Source: UMGS1649 sp045604405 (GTDB taxonomy: Bacteria; Bacillota; Clostridia; TANB77; CAG-465). Taken from it: a DNA stretch of 64,000 bases. The position numbers and the translations under genes are program-made. The stretch lies in the NCBI GenBank assembly GCA_045604405.1, contig JAZUNZ010000048.1, positions 54,714 to 118,713 of the forward strand, given 5' to 3'. Shown here piece by piece: positions 17,425-26,188 of this stretch. Within the stretch, counting starts at the first letter, position 1. The number at the start of each line of letters is the position of its first letter. Below the pieces are notes generated by a model. The model had not been told where the DNA came from and did no database searches. It saw nothing but the letters and a program-made list of their open reading frames with translations.

Positions 17425-19380
17425 ATGTTCAAACTTCATTCAAATTTTAAACCAACAGGAGACCAACCAGAAGCAATAAAAACTTTGGTGGAAGGTGTTA
17501 AAAGTGGCTTAAATGCTCAAACTTTGCTAGGTGTCACAGGTAGTGGAAAAACATTTACAATAGCAAACGTTATCAAAGAAGTAAATAAACCAACTATAAT
17601 TATGTGTCACAATAAGACACTAGCTGGGCAGTTGTATTCGGAATTCAAGGAGTTCTTCCCTGAAAACGCGGTTGAGTATTTTATATCGTATTATGATTAT
17701 TTCCAACCGGAAGCATATATTGCTGCAACTGATACATATATAGAAAAAGATAGTAGCATAAATGATGAGATAGATAGACTTCGTCATTCAGCTACTGCAG
17801 CTGTTTTTGAAAGAAAAGACGTAATAATAGTTGCATCTGTATCTGCTATATATTCATTGGGTTCTCCAGACGAATATAAAGGACATACTTTGTCTATAAG
17901 ACCAGGCATGAAGAAAACTCGTGAAGAGGTCATGGAAAAATTAATAGAAATGCAATATACAAGAAGTGATATAGAATTCTTGCGAGGTACATTTAGAGTT
18001 AAAGGAGATATAATAGATGTATACGAAGTTGGAAACAATGAACATGCACTAAGAATAGAATTTTTTGGAGATGAAATAGAAAAGCTTACATTTATTGAGC
18101 CAATAAGTGGTAAAACAATAGCAAGAATAGATCATGAACTTATATATCCAAAATCTCACTATGTAACATCTAAGGATAAAGTAAATGAAGCCATATATAA
18201 AATAAAGAAAGAATTAGATGAAAGACTAGCAGAACTAAGGAGTCAAGATAAGATAGTTGAAGCATATCGCTTAGAACAACGTGTTAATTTTGATATCGAA
18301 ATGTTGCAAGAAACAGGATTTTGTCAAGGAATAGAAAACTATTCTGTATATATGTCAGATAGAGAACGTGGAAGTACGCCATATTGTCTTTTCGACTTCT
18401 TAGGCGATGACTTTTTAACTGTTGTAGATGAATCGCATGTAACAATTCCTCAAATAGGAGGAATGTATAATGGAGATAGAGCAAGAAAAGAGTCCTTAGT
18501 AGAGCACGGATTTAGACTCCCATCAGCAATGGATAATAGACCTTTAAACTTTAAAGAATGGGAAGCAAGAGTTCCGCAAGTAATATTTGTAAGCGCAACA
18601 CCAGGAAATTATGAAATAGATAGGTCTACTAAGGTTGTAGAACAAATTATTCGTCCAACAGGACTTTTAGACCCTAAGATTGTTGTAAAAGAGACTTCAA
18701 GTCAAATTGATGATTTAATTTCTAATATTAATGAAAGAGTAGAAAAAGGCGAAAGAGTCCTTGTTACTACTTTAACTAAAAAAATGTCTGAGGAGCTTAC
18801 AAGTTATCTTGAAAATCAAGGAATTAAAGTAAGATACATGCATTCGGATATAAAAGCACTAGATAGATTAGAAATAATAAGAGATTTAAGACTTGGAAAA
18901 TTTGATGTATTAGTAGGAATCAACCTGTTAAGAGAAGGATTAGATATTCCAGAAGTATCTTTAGTAGCTATATTAGATGCAGATAAAGAGGGCTTCTTAA
19001 GAAGTGAACGCTCGCTAATACAGACAATAGGTAGAGCGGCAAGAAATTCTCAAGGTCAAGTTATAATGTACGCAGACGAATTGACTGATTCTATGGAAAG
19101 AGCAATAAAGGAAACAAATAGAAGAAGAAAGATACAAGAAGCATATAATGAGAAGCACGGAATTGTTCCTAAGAGTATTGTAAAAGATGTTCGCGATAGT
19201 ATTAAAGCTGTGTTTACCGAAGAAGAAGCTCCAAAGGTAGAATTAAATCATGAAGAAACATTAGAGGAAACTGTAGAGAGACTTACTGAAGAGATGTTTA
19301 CATATGCAAGAGCGTATGAATTTGAAAAGGCGGCGGTGCTACGAGACCTAATAAATGAGCTGAAAAACGCAAATTCTTAA
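17425..19380 (+). CDS. uvrB: UvrABC excinuclease subunit B
   Basis: 651 residues from ATG 17425, which has AAGGAGAG upstream. The frame is open from 17278, but UvrB begins MFKLHS. Landmarks in order are Walker A GVTGSGKT (about 36-43), the damage-verifying beta-hairpin YYDYFQPEAYIAATDTYIEKD (about 89-109), VDESHVTIPQ with the DEAD-type box (about 334), the helicase end GRAARN and the C-terminal UVR motif (about 610-645). UvrB verifies lesions with UvrA and nicks with UvrC in nucleotide excision repair. The first 90 codons have a diverged second copy at 14714, so this N-terminus may have been supplied by an integrating element. No LexA-like box is seen directly upstream, although uvrB is a common SOS gene. 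Confidence 0.97.
   Translation: MFKLHSNFKPTGDQPEAIKTLVEGVKSGLNAQTLLGVTGSGKTFTIANVIKEVNKPTIIMCHNKTLAGQLYSEFKEFFPENAVEYFISYYDYFQPEAYIAATDTYIEKDSSINDEIDRLRHSATAAVFERKDVIIVASVSAIYSLGSPDEYKGHTLSIRPGMKKTREEVMEKLIEMQYTRSDIEFLRGTFRVKGDIIDVYEVGNNEHALRIEFFGDEIEKLTFIEPISGKTIARIDHELIYPKSHYVTSKDKVNEAIYKIKKELDERLAELRSQDKIVEAYRLEQRVNFDIEMLQETGFCQGIENYSVYMSDRERGSTPYCLFDFLGDDFLTVVDESHVTIPQIGGMYNGDRARKESLVEHGFRLPSAMDNRPLNFKEWEARVPQVIFVSATPGNYEIDRSTKVVEQIIRPTGLLDPKIVVKETSSQIDDLISNINERVEKGERVLVTTLTKKMSEELTSYLENQGIKVRYMHSDIKALDRLEIIRDLRLGKFDVLVGINLLREGLDIPEVSLVAILDADKEGFLRSERSLIQTIGRAARNSQGQVIMYADELTDSMERAIKETNRRRKIQEAYNEKHGIVPKSIVKDVRDSIKAVFTEEEAPKVELNHEETLEETVERLTEEMFTYARAYEFEKAAVLRDLINELKNANS
17656..17694 (+). 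repeat. Candidate crossover site, right copy (inside uvrB)
   Basis: Partner of 14945-14983 with one mismatch in 39 bases. uvrB reads through it without interruption. Confidence 0.65.
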
Positions 19381-19387
19381 CACAAAA

Positions 19388-19420
19388 TTTCCCACGGAAT
19401 TTACTTGAATTACGTGGGAA
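19388..19420 (+). other. Inverted repeat between uvrB and pgsA
   Basis: Arms TTCCCACG/CGTGGGAA flank a 16-nt loop. It is placed like a uvrB terminator but lacks a T tract and overlaps the pgsA promoter at 19405, so it may act as both or as an operator. Confidence 0.5.
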
Positions 19421-19433
19421 TATATAATATAAT
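19405..19433 (+). promoter_or_regulatory. Promoter of pgsA-ligA
   Basis: TTGAAT (19405-19410), 17-bp spacer, TATAAT (19428-19433). Confidence 0.6.
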
Positions 19434-19459
19434 TATCTTGTTGAATAAAGGAGATTAAT

Positions 19460-20119
19460 ATGAAGAAAGAAAATGTAGAAGAAAAAATAGAAACAAAAGA
19501 TAGGGCAGAATTAGTAGAAAAGGGGAAAAAAGTTAATTTACCCAATATATTAACAATAGTTAGAATAATACTAGTACCTATATTTGTAATACTTATGTTA
19601 TTACAAGGAACATGGGAATACATGAAATATATAGCGCTTGGTGTTTTTGTTTTAGCATCAGTTACAGACTATATAGATGGAATAATAGCAAGAAAATACA
19701 ATCTAATTACTAGATTTGGTAAGCTAATGGATCCTCTAGCAGATAAAATTCTTGTAGCATCAGGGTTTATAATGCTAACAGGAGCAGGAGTTGTACCTGC
19801 ATGGTTAACAGTTATTGTAGTTGTTAGAGACTTTTTACTTAACACTTTAAGAATGTTTGGAACAGAAGCAGGAGAAACAATTGCAGCAGGAGCATCAGGG
19901 AAGATAAAAACAGCTTTCCAAATGTTAACAATTATACTTGGAATGCTAGATACCCAAGGATTATTCCAATTTGTTCAAACTGGTAGAGTAATGGGATTTG
20001 GTACATTGTTGTTAAATGTAGGATTTAGCTTATCACTTGTATTTGCTGCAATATTTACATTGTGGTCTTGTATAGAATATTTTATAAAATACAGAAAATA
20101 TATAGATATAACTGAATAA
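19460..20119 (+). CDS. pgsA: CDP-diacylglycerol--glycerol-3-phosphate 3-phosphatidyltransferase
   Basis: 219 residues with about 25 extra hydrophilic residues at the N-terminus. The CDP-alcohol phosphotransferase signature D-x2-DG-x2-AR-x8-G-x3-D-x3-D is intact in TDYIDGIIARKYNLITRFGKLMDPLADK (about 72-99). Several membrane helices follow. The enzyme makes phosphatidylglycerophosphate, the precursor of phosphatidylglycerol and cardiolipin. AAAGGAG lies seven bases before the ATG. It is followed 21 bp later by ligA, probably on the same transcript. Confidence 0.94.
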   Translation: MKKENVEEKIETKDRAELVEKGKKVNLPNILTIVRIILVPIFVILMLLQGTWEYMKYIALGVFVLASVTDYIDGIIARKYNLITRFGKLMDPLADKILVASGFIMLTGAGVVPAWLTVIVVVRDFLLNTLRMFGTEAGETIAAGASGKIKTAFQMLTIILGMLDTQGLFQFVQTGRVMGFGTLLLNVGFSLSLVFAAIFTLWSCIEYFIKYRKYIDITE

Positions 20120-20140
20120 TTATATAACAAGGGGAAATAT

Positions 20141-22177
20141 ATGAATAATCAACTAAATCTTTTTGGGGATATAGATAATAAGGCGGATGAAGAATTAGAA
20201 CAAGCTAAAAAAGAAATTGCAGCTTTAAGAAAAGAAATAAATTATCATTCGGACTTGTATTATAATCAAGATGCTCCAGAAATTTCAGATTATGATTTTG
20301 ACATGTTAATGAAAAAACTAAAAGCATTGGAAGCAAAATTTCCAATGCTTATAACTGTTTCTTCACCAACACAAAGAGTTGGAGGAGAGGCTAAATCTAA
20401 TTTAGATAAAGTAGAACACATGGTTCCTATGCAAAGTTTAAATGATGTATTTTCATATAGTGAAGTAGAAGATTTTGTAACTAAGATAACTGAAGAATAT
20501 GGAGAAAATACTGAATTTGTAGTAGAAACAAAAATAGATGGACTATCTGTATCTTTGGAATATGAAAATGGGGTATTGAAAAAAGGTTCTACAAGAGGAA
20601 ATGGTCTTATAGGAGAAGAAATAACTAAAAACCTTCTAATGTTAGAAGATATAAAAGAAAAACTTACAACAGATGACACTATAGAGGTAAGAGGCGAAGT
20701 TTATTTATCTAGAGAAAATTTTGAAAAGCTAAATGAGGAACTTGAAAAAGAAAATAAACCATTAATGGCAAATTCTAGAAATGCTGCTGCAGGAACATTA
20801 AGACAATTAAATCCAGAGATTGTAAAAGAAAGAGGTCTTAATATATTTGTTTTTAATGTGCAAAAATCTGAAAGAAAGTTTGTTAAACATAGTGAAACAA
20901 TAGAATATTTAAGAAATATTGGTGTTAGTACAATAGCATATTCTAAAGTAGCCGTTGGAGTTAAAGAAGTTTTAGAGCATATAGAGGAAATTGGTAGTAT
21001 GCGTGACACGCTCCCTTATGATATAGATGGAGCGGTTGTAAAAATTAATGATTTATCTTTAAGAGAAACATTGGGGACAACAACTAAAGTTCCTAAGTGG
21101 GCGGTTGCATATAAATATCCGCCAGAGGAAAAGGAAACTGTAGTAAAAGATATAACAATACAAGTAGGAAGAACAGGACAGGTTACACCACTTGCTCAAG
21201 TAACACCAGTAAGAGTAGCTGGTTCATTAATATCTAAATGTACACTACATAATTTTGATTATATCAAAGAAAAAGATATACGAGTTGGCGATACAGTAAA
21301 AATAAAAAAAGCAGGGGATGTTATACCTGAAATTGCAAGTGTAGTGCTTTCTAAAAGAAAGGTAGACTCAGTAGAATATATTCCACCTGTAAATTGTCCA
21401 ATATGTGGTGAGGTTTTAGAAAAAGAGCAAGGCCAGGTAGCATTACGCTGTACAAATGGCGAATGTGAGGCGTTAAAATATAGGTCAATTACACATTTTG
21501 CGTCTCGTGATGCAATGAATATAGAAGGAATGGGAGATGCGGTTGTAGAACAGCTAATAGATGAAGGTCTGTTAAATGACATTTCAGATATATATTACTT
21601 AAAATATGAAGACATAAAAGGCTTAGAAAATTTCGCTCACAGATCGGCTATGAATTTAATAAATGCAATAGAGAAAAGCAAATCCAATCCGTTAGATATG
21701 TTAATATTTGGTCTTGGAATAAGACATATTGGAAGAAAAGCGGCAGAAGTATTAGCTAAAAATATAGATTCCATTCATGATTTAGAACATATGATTGTAG
21801 AAGATTTAACTAATATAGATGATATTGGAGAGAAGATGGCAGAAAGCGTTATAGAATTTTTCTCCAAAGCAAAAACTATGGAAATAATAGAAAGATTAGA
21901 AGCAGCCGGAGTAAATACTAAAGGTATAAAAGAGGAAAAAATATCTGAAATACTACATGGCATGACTATAGCTATAACAGGTTCGTTTGAAGAAATTTCT
22001 AGGAATGATTTATCTAAGATAATAGAACTAAACGGAGGAAAAACATCTAGTACAGTTTCTAAAAAAACATCTTTTGTTATAGCTGGAGAAAATGCAGGCT
22101 CTAAATTAGATAAAGCAAAAACATTAGGAGTACAAGTTTTAACATATAACGAATTTATGGAAAAATATAATATATAA
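20141..22177 (+). CDS. ligA: NAD-dependent DNA ligase
   Basis: 678 residues, normal length. The order is the Ia domain (HSDLYYNQDAPEISDYDFD, about 31-49), the adenylation KxDG motif in VETKIDGLSVS (Lys about 130), the OB fold, a four-cysteine zinc finger (CPICGEVL...CTNGEC, about 419-443), helix-hairpin-helix repeats (about 510-580) and a C-terminal BRCT domain (about 590-678). It seals nicks in replication and repair. About 14 extra residues (NNQLNLFGDIDNKAD) precede the usual start, and the QLNLFG stretch resembles a beta-clamp-binding peptide (inference). AAGGGG precedes the ATG. Confidence 0.97.
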   Translation: MNNQLNLFGDIDNKADEELEQAKKEIAALRKEINYHSDLYYNQDAPEISDYDFDMLMKKLKALEAKFPMLITVSSPTQRVGGEAKSNLDKVEHMVPMQSLNDVFSYSEVEDFVTKITEEYGENTEFVVETKIDGLSVSLEYENGVLKKGSTRGNGLIGEEITKNLLMLEDIKEKLTTDDTIEVRGEVYLSRENFEKLNEELEKENKPLMANSRNAAAGTLRQLNPEIVKERGLNIFVFNVQKSERKFVKHSETIEYLRNIGVSTIAYSKVAVGVKEVLEHIEEIGSMRDTLPYDIDGAVVKINDLSLRETLGTTTKVPKWAVAYKYPPEEKETVVKDITIQVGRTGQVTPLAQVTPVRVAGSLISKCTLHNFDYIKEKDIRVGDTVKIKKAGDVIPEIASVVLSKRKVDSVEYIPPVNCPICGEVLEKEQGQVALRCTNGECEALKYRSITHFASRDAMNIEGMGDAVVEQLIDEGLLNDISDIYYLKYEDIKGLENFAHRSAMNLINAIEKSKSNPLDMLIFGLGIRHIGRKAAEVLAKNIDSIHDLEHMIVEDLTNIDDIGEKMAESVIEFFSKAKTMEIIERLEAAGVNTKGIKEEKISEILHGMTIAITGSFEEISRNDLSKIIELNGGKTSSTVSKKTSFVIAGENAGSKLDKAKTLGVQVLTYNEFMEKYNI

Positions 22178-22182
22178 TAAAG

Positions 22183-22205
22183 GGGCAAGGGAATCTTGCT
22201 CTTTT
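22183..22205 (+). terminator. ligA terminator overlapping the tRNA promoter
   Basis: Stem GGGCAAG/CTTGCTC with a 5-nt loop and TTTT. The 3' arm shares bases with the -35 element of the tRNA-Gln promoter. Confidence 0.7.
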
Positions 22206-22224
22206 GTTACAATAGTAGTATAAT
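22196..22224 (+). promoter_or_regulatory. Promoter of tRNA-Gln
   Basis: TTGCTC (22196-22201), 17-bp spacer, TATAAT (22219-22224), ten bases before the tRNA. Confidence 0.7.
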
Positions 22225-22234
22225 ATGTGTGCGA

Positions 22235-22309
22235 TGGGGTATCGCCAAGTGGTAAGGCCTCGGACTCTGACCCCGATATGCGTAGGTTCGAATCCTACTA
22301 CCCCAGCCA
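22235..22309 (+). tRNA. tRNA-Gln (anticodon CTG)
   Basis: Cloverleaf: acceptor TGGGGTA/TACCCCA, D arm GCC...GGC, anticodon loop CTCTGAC with CTG at 22267-22269, T arm GTAGG-TTCGAAT-CCTAC, discriminator G and encoded CCA. The first pair is T-A, as in many tRNA-Gln. The anticodon stem TCGGA/CCCGA has an A-C mismatch next to the loop. Confidence 0.93.
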
Positions 22310-22416
22310 CATTGTCTGTAGATGTATTATGCATTTACAGATTTTTGTTTATATTATATTTATTAACAAATTTCGACAAGATTTCCCTTTTGAAAGTAGT
22401 ATATTTGCAAGAAATA

Positions 22417-22446
22417 TTGACATTTTATACCCTAAAATGATATTAT
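22417..22446 (+). promoter_or_regulatory. Promoter of the GT28-mtaB-capA operon
   Basis: TTGACA (22417-22422), 18-bp spacer, TATTAT (22441-22446). Confidence 0.6.
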
Positions 22447-22499
22447 TTAAGAGCAACAAGGAAAGACTTGAAATGTAAAATATTATGTGGGGGAAATAT

Positions 22500-23639
22500 A
22501 TGAAAGTATTATTGTTATATGCAAAAGTAGGAAATGGACATTTAAAAGCTGCAGAAAGTATAAAAGCAGCATTAGAAGCTATAGATAAAGATATAGAAAT
22601 AGTTTATGAGGACGGGTTAGAGTATTCATCAGCATTAACTAATAAACTAATAGTAAAAGGATATACATCACTTGCAAAGCGTTTACCTAAATTTTATGGC
22701 GCAATGTATAATAGATCAGACAAACAAGATAAAAATACCTTTGGGGAAATAAACAAAATGGTAAATAAAGCGTTAACCATTAGGTTAAAGAAGATGTTAA
22801 GAACAGAAAAACCTGATGTTATAATTTCTACGCATCCATTCGTATCTCATATGTGTGCTTATTTAAAAAGAAAAGGAAAGACTAAAGCAAAAATAGTAAG
22901 TGTACTTACAGACTATGGAATACACAACATGTGGCTTGAAGAAAATGAACATGTAGATAAATTTATGGTTGCAACAAGTGAGATGAAAGGTGACTGTGTA
23001 AGAGAATATAACGTGCCAGAAGATAAAATAGTTGTAACAGGAATACCAATATCTACAAGATTCCAAGAAACTTTTGATAAACCAGAGATATTAAAGGAAC
23101 TAGGTCTAGAACAAGACAAAACAACTCTATTGTTTTTTGCTGGTGGAGGATTAGGACTTGGAAAATCTGAAGGTATATTTGAAGAGCTAGTAAATTCTGA
23201 GTATGATTTTCAACTTATAGCTGTAACAGGCAAAAATGAAAAACAAAAAAAGAAGTTTGAAAAGATTGCTAAAAAGACAGATAAAAAAATAGTGGTAATG
23301 GGGTATACAAATAAAGTTCCAGAGCTTATGAGTGCATCAGACTTTGTTATAACTAAACCAGGGGGACTTACATCAACTGAGTGTTTAGCTATGAAGAAAC
23401 CTATGATTATAATAAACCCAATACCAGGACAAGAAGAACAAAATTCAATCTATTTTACAAATAACGGAACAGCATTAAGAACATATAAATATGAACCTAT
23501 TGAACACGTTCTAGATATAGCTGTAAATAACAAAACAAGAGTAAAACAAATGGTTGAAATGTGCGGATTAATAGGAAAACCAAATTCTTCAAAAGATATC
23601 GCACAAGAAATAATAAAGCTATATAATGAGGAAAAATAA
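22500..23639 (+). CDS. Diacylglycerol glycosyltransferase (UgtP/MGDG synthase type, GT28)
   Basis: 379 residues from ATG 22500. An ATG at 22485 would overlap the GGGGG ribosome binding site and is not used. The N-terminus LLYAKVGNGHLKAAESIKAAL carries the GxGH motif of MGDG synthases. The acceptor domain continues with STHPFVSHMCAYLKRKGK. The C-terminal nucleotide-sugar site reads SDFVITKPGGLTSTECLAMKKPMIIINPIPGQEEQN (about 275-315). The enzyme should move glucose from UDP-glucose to diacylglycerol, giving glycolipid for the membrane or a lipid anchor for wall polymers. It shares one base with mtaB. Confidence 0.87.
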   Translation: MKVLLLYAKVGNGHLKAAESIKAALEAIDKDIEIVYEDGLEYSSALTNKLIVKGYTSLAKRLPKFYGAMYNRSDKQDKNTFGEINKMVNKALTIRLKKMLRTEKPDVIISTHPFVSHMCAYLKRKGKTKAKIVSVLTDYGIHNMWLEENEHVDKFMVATSEMKGDCVREYNVPEDKIVVTGIPISTRFQETFDKPEILKELGLEQDKTTLLFFAGGGLGLGKSEGIFEELVNSEYDFQLIAVTGKNEKQKKKFEKIAKKTDKKIVVMGYTNKVPELMSASDFVITKPGGLTSTECLAMKKPMIIINPIPGQEEQNSIYFTNNGTALRTYKYEPIEHVLDIAVNNKTRVKQMVEMCGLIGKPNSSKDIAQEIIKLYNEEK

Positions 23640-24928
23640 TGAAGGTCGCTTTTTTAACTTTAGGTTGTAAAGTGAATAAATACGAAACTGACTTGCTAAA
23701 AGAAAAATTCGAAATGGCAGGTCATTTTGTCGTAGATTTTGATACCAAGGCAGACATGTATTGCATAAATTCTTGTTCAGTAACCAATATGAGCGACAGA
23801 AAAACAAGACAAATGCTGTCAAAGGCTAGAAAGCAAAACAAAGATGCAATAGTAGCTGTAGTAGGCTGTAGTGCTCAAAGTAGTGAAAATGAACAAGATT
23901 TTTTAGAAGCAGATATTATACTTGGTAATGATGAAAAAATGAATTTGCTTGAAGTAGTACAAGATTTTAAAAAGCAAAAAGGAATTAAGAAAATAGCACT
24001 TCAAGATATATCTAAAGTTAAAAGATATAAAGAAGTCGGCTCGTTAAACAAAGGTTATGACTTAAGAGAACAAGTAAAAATAGAAGACGGCTGTAATAAT
24101 TTCTGTTCTTATTGCATAATTCCATATATTCGTGGTAGAGTGAGAAGTAGAGCTTTAGAAGATATAAAAAAAGAGGCAACGACGCTTGTAAAAAACGGAG
24201 TAAAGGAAATAGTACTTGTTGGAATTGAGGTTGCTTCTTATGGAAAAGATTTAGAAAATACAGATTTATTTGATGTATTAGATGCATTAGATAAAATTTC
24301 TGGTCTTGAAAGAATAAGATTAAGCTCTATGGAACCAAGATTTTTAACACTGGACAATATTAAAAAACTATCAGGTTATAAAAAATTGTGTCCGCATTTT
24401 CATATATCTATGCAAAGCGGAAACGATGAAGTACTAAAAAGAATGAATAGAAAATATTCAAAACAAGATTTAATAAGAGTATGTAAAGATTTAAGAAGTC
24501 ATTTTGAAAATCCGTATTTAGCATCAGATGTTATTGTAGGGTTTCCAAAAGAAACAGAGGAAGAATTTTTAGATACACTAAATACTATAAAACAAATGAA
24601 GCTTTGTGAAGTACATGTATTTAAGTATTCAAAGAGAAAATACACCTTGGCAAGTAAAATGGATGGACAGGTGGATGGAAATACAAAAAAACAAAGAAGT
24701 AATGAAGTGCTTAAGTTAAGCAAAAAACAAAATAGTGAATTTTTAACAGCATATATAGACAGAAAGGTTAAGGTTTTATTTGAAAATTATACAGACGGAA
24801 TTTTAACAGGATATACACCAAATTATATAAAAGTAAAGACGAAGGGAGATAAAAAGTTATGTGGCACAATACAAGACGTGGTCATAACCTCATTAGAAAA
24901 AGATATAACACTAGGCGATTTAGATTAA
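23639..24928 (+). CDS. mtaB: tRNA t6A37 methylthiotransferase MtaB
   Basis: 429 residues. The UPF0004 domain starts TLGCKVNKYETD with cysteines for the second cluster (Cys about 10, 46, 80). The radical SAM motif is GCNNFCSYCIIPY (C-x3-C-x2-C, about 152-159). The TRAM-like C-terminus has LFENYTDGILTGYTPNYIKVK. The length and the TLGCKVN start match MtaB better than MiaB or RimO. It adds a methylthio group to t6A37 of tRNAs that read ANN codons. Its ATG overlaps the upstream stop by one base, and its last 70 bases overlap capA. Confidence 0.9.
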   Translation: MKVAFLTLGCKVNKYETDLLKEKFEMAGHFVVDFDTKADMYCINSCSVTNMSDRKTRQMLSKARKQNKDAIVAVVGCSAQSSENEQDFLEADIILGNDEKMNLLEVVQDFKKQKGIKKIALQDISKVKRYKEVGSLNKGYDLREQVKIEDGCNNFCSYCIIPYIRGRVRSRALEDIKKEATTLVKNGVKEIVLVGIEVASYGKDLENTDLFDVLDALDKISGLERIRLSSMEPRFLTLDNIKKLSGYKKLCPHFHISMQSGNDEVLKRMNRKYSKQDLIRVCKDLRSHFENPYLASDVIVGFPKETEEEFLDTLNTIKQMKLCEVHVFKYSKRKYTLASKMDGQVDGNTKKQRSNEVLKLSKKQNSEFLTAYIDRKVKVLFENYTDGILTGYTPNYIKVKTKGDKKLCGTIQDVVITSLEKDITLGDLD

Positions 24929-26106
24929 GCGTAGTAAACGTTTGCATAATAATTGCATCTATATTTGTTACAGGTTTTGCAGGACTTGGAATATATAAAC
25001 TAGCAGACAATATGAACCTACTAGATAGAGCAGATAAAGACATATTAGAAACTAATGCAAGTGTTAACGAAAATAAAAACGAAGATAAAGTTGAAGATAA
25101 AACTGAAACAGAAAACAATAATGACAGCAACAAAGATGAGATATATGAGGAGGAAAATAATACTCAAGTAGAAGAGAAAACATTTAGCATTGCCTTTCTA
25201 GGTGAACTTATGATGGGCGGCGAAATAGGAAAAAATTTAAATTACAATTATATGTCTGCATTTAAGAGTATAGCAGAATATACTAGCAAGGCAGACTATA
25301 CAACTGTAAATTTAGTTACAAATGTTATAGATTTAGAGAAACTAGACAATACAAAATCTAAATATATAGTAACTAAGAATATAGAGAATGCATTTAGCGC
25401 ATTAGGAGTAGATGGAGTAAATATAGCAAGCGATCATATGGTGGACTTTGGTGAAGAAGTGTTTAAAGATACCGTAAGCATATTAAAAGAAGATTATGAC
25501 TTAATAGGCCTTAAAGATACAATAGTATATGCAGAACGCGATGGAATAAAGGTTGCAATAATTGGTGTTTGTAATGAGGTTATTGGAACAGAAGGGAAAT
25601 ATACTAGCGCTGGAATAATGATGTATAACATGAAGAAGTTACAGTCAATGATAAAAGAGGCTAAGAAAAATGTTAATACTGTAATCATGTTGACTCACCT
25701 TGGATTAGAAAATACACATACTGTTACAAGCATTATGTCTTGGTTTTATAGAGAACTTGTAGATGCAGGAGCGGATATTGTGTTAGGGTCACATGCTTTA
25801 GGACTATATCCTGTAGAGATATATAAAGGCAAACCTATAATCTACAGCATGAGTAATTTGATGAGTGATACAGATTATTTAAAGGGCAAAGAAACGGGAA
25901 TATTTACAATTACTTTAGATGAAAAGGGATATATATATACTTTAGATATATTACCTCTATATGTTAATGCTAAGAAGCAAACGGTTTTATATAGTGATTA
26001 TAACAGTGAAAGTAGTGGCCTTCTTGTAAACTATTTAACTCAAAATTTAAATAAAAATTCATATAGTATTTCAGATGGAATAATAAGTATATCTGTAAAA
26101 GATTGA
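24859..26106 (+). CDS. CapA-like metallophosphatase-fold protein (PGA_cap)
   Basis: 415 residues. A basic N-terminus (RRFRLS) precedes one membrane segment (about 25-46), then an acidic, Asn/Glu-rich linker (about 60-105). The exported domain starts IAFLGELMMGGEIG near 112 and has VNIASDHMVDFG, MLTHLGLENTH and ADIVLGSHALGLYPVEIYKGKPIIYSMSNL (about 300-330), the PGA_cap/CapA pattern. CapA proteins are tied to poly-gamma-glutamate capsule or wall-polymer handling, and the exact reaction is unknown. The start overlaps mtaB by 70 bases. GGGAG lies about ten bases upstream, and no better start is seen before the membrane segment. Confidence 0.82.
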   Translation: MWHNTRRGHNLIRKRYNTRRFRLSVVNVCIIIASIFVTGFAGLGIYKLADNMNLLDRADKDILETNASVNENKNEDKVEDKTETENNNDSNKDEIYEEENNTQVEEKTFSIAFLGELMMGGEIGKNLNYNYMSAFKSIAEYTSKADYTTVNLVTNVIDLEKLDNTKSKYIVTKNIENAFSALGVDGVNIASDHMVDFGEEVFKDTVSILKEDYDLIGLKDTIVYAERDGIKVAIIGVCNEVIGTEGKYTSAGIMMYNMKKLQSMIKEAKKNVNTVIMLTHLGLENTHTVTSIMSWFYRELVDAGADIVLGSHALGLYPVEIYKGKPIIYSMSNLMSDTDYLKGKETGIFTITLDEKGYIYTLDILPLYVNAKKQTVLYSDYNSESSGLLVNYLTQNLNKNSYSISDGIISISVKD

Positions 26107-26131
26107 CATAAAACTCAAAAGATGCTATAAT
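26103..26131 (+). promoter_or_regulatory. Promoter of the first Spo0A-C-like gene
   Basis: TTGACA (26103-26108), 17-bp spacer, TATAAT (26126-26131). Sequence GATTGACATAAAA is shared with the promoter at 26742. Confidence 0.85.
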
Positions 26132-26188
26132 ATTAGTGATGTTTAAAATACATTAATATTTAAAAAAATTTTTAAAGGAGTACTAATT

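Noticed and set aside
19388..19420. Canonical uvrB terminator
   Set aside because: The inverted repeat lacks a T tract and overlaps the pgsA promoter, so it is listed only as an inverted repeat.
22225..22478. Two short open frames over tRNA-Gln
   Set aside because: They cover the tRNA and its downstream leader, have no ribosome binding site and unnatural composition.
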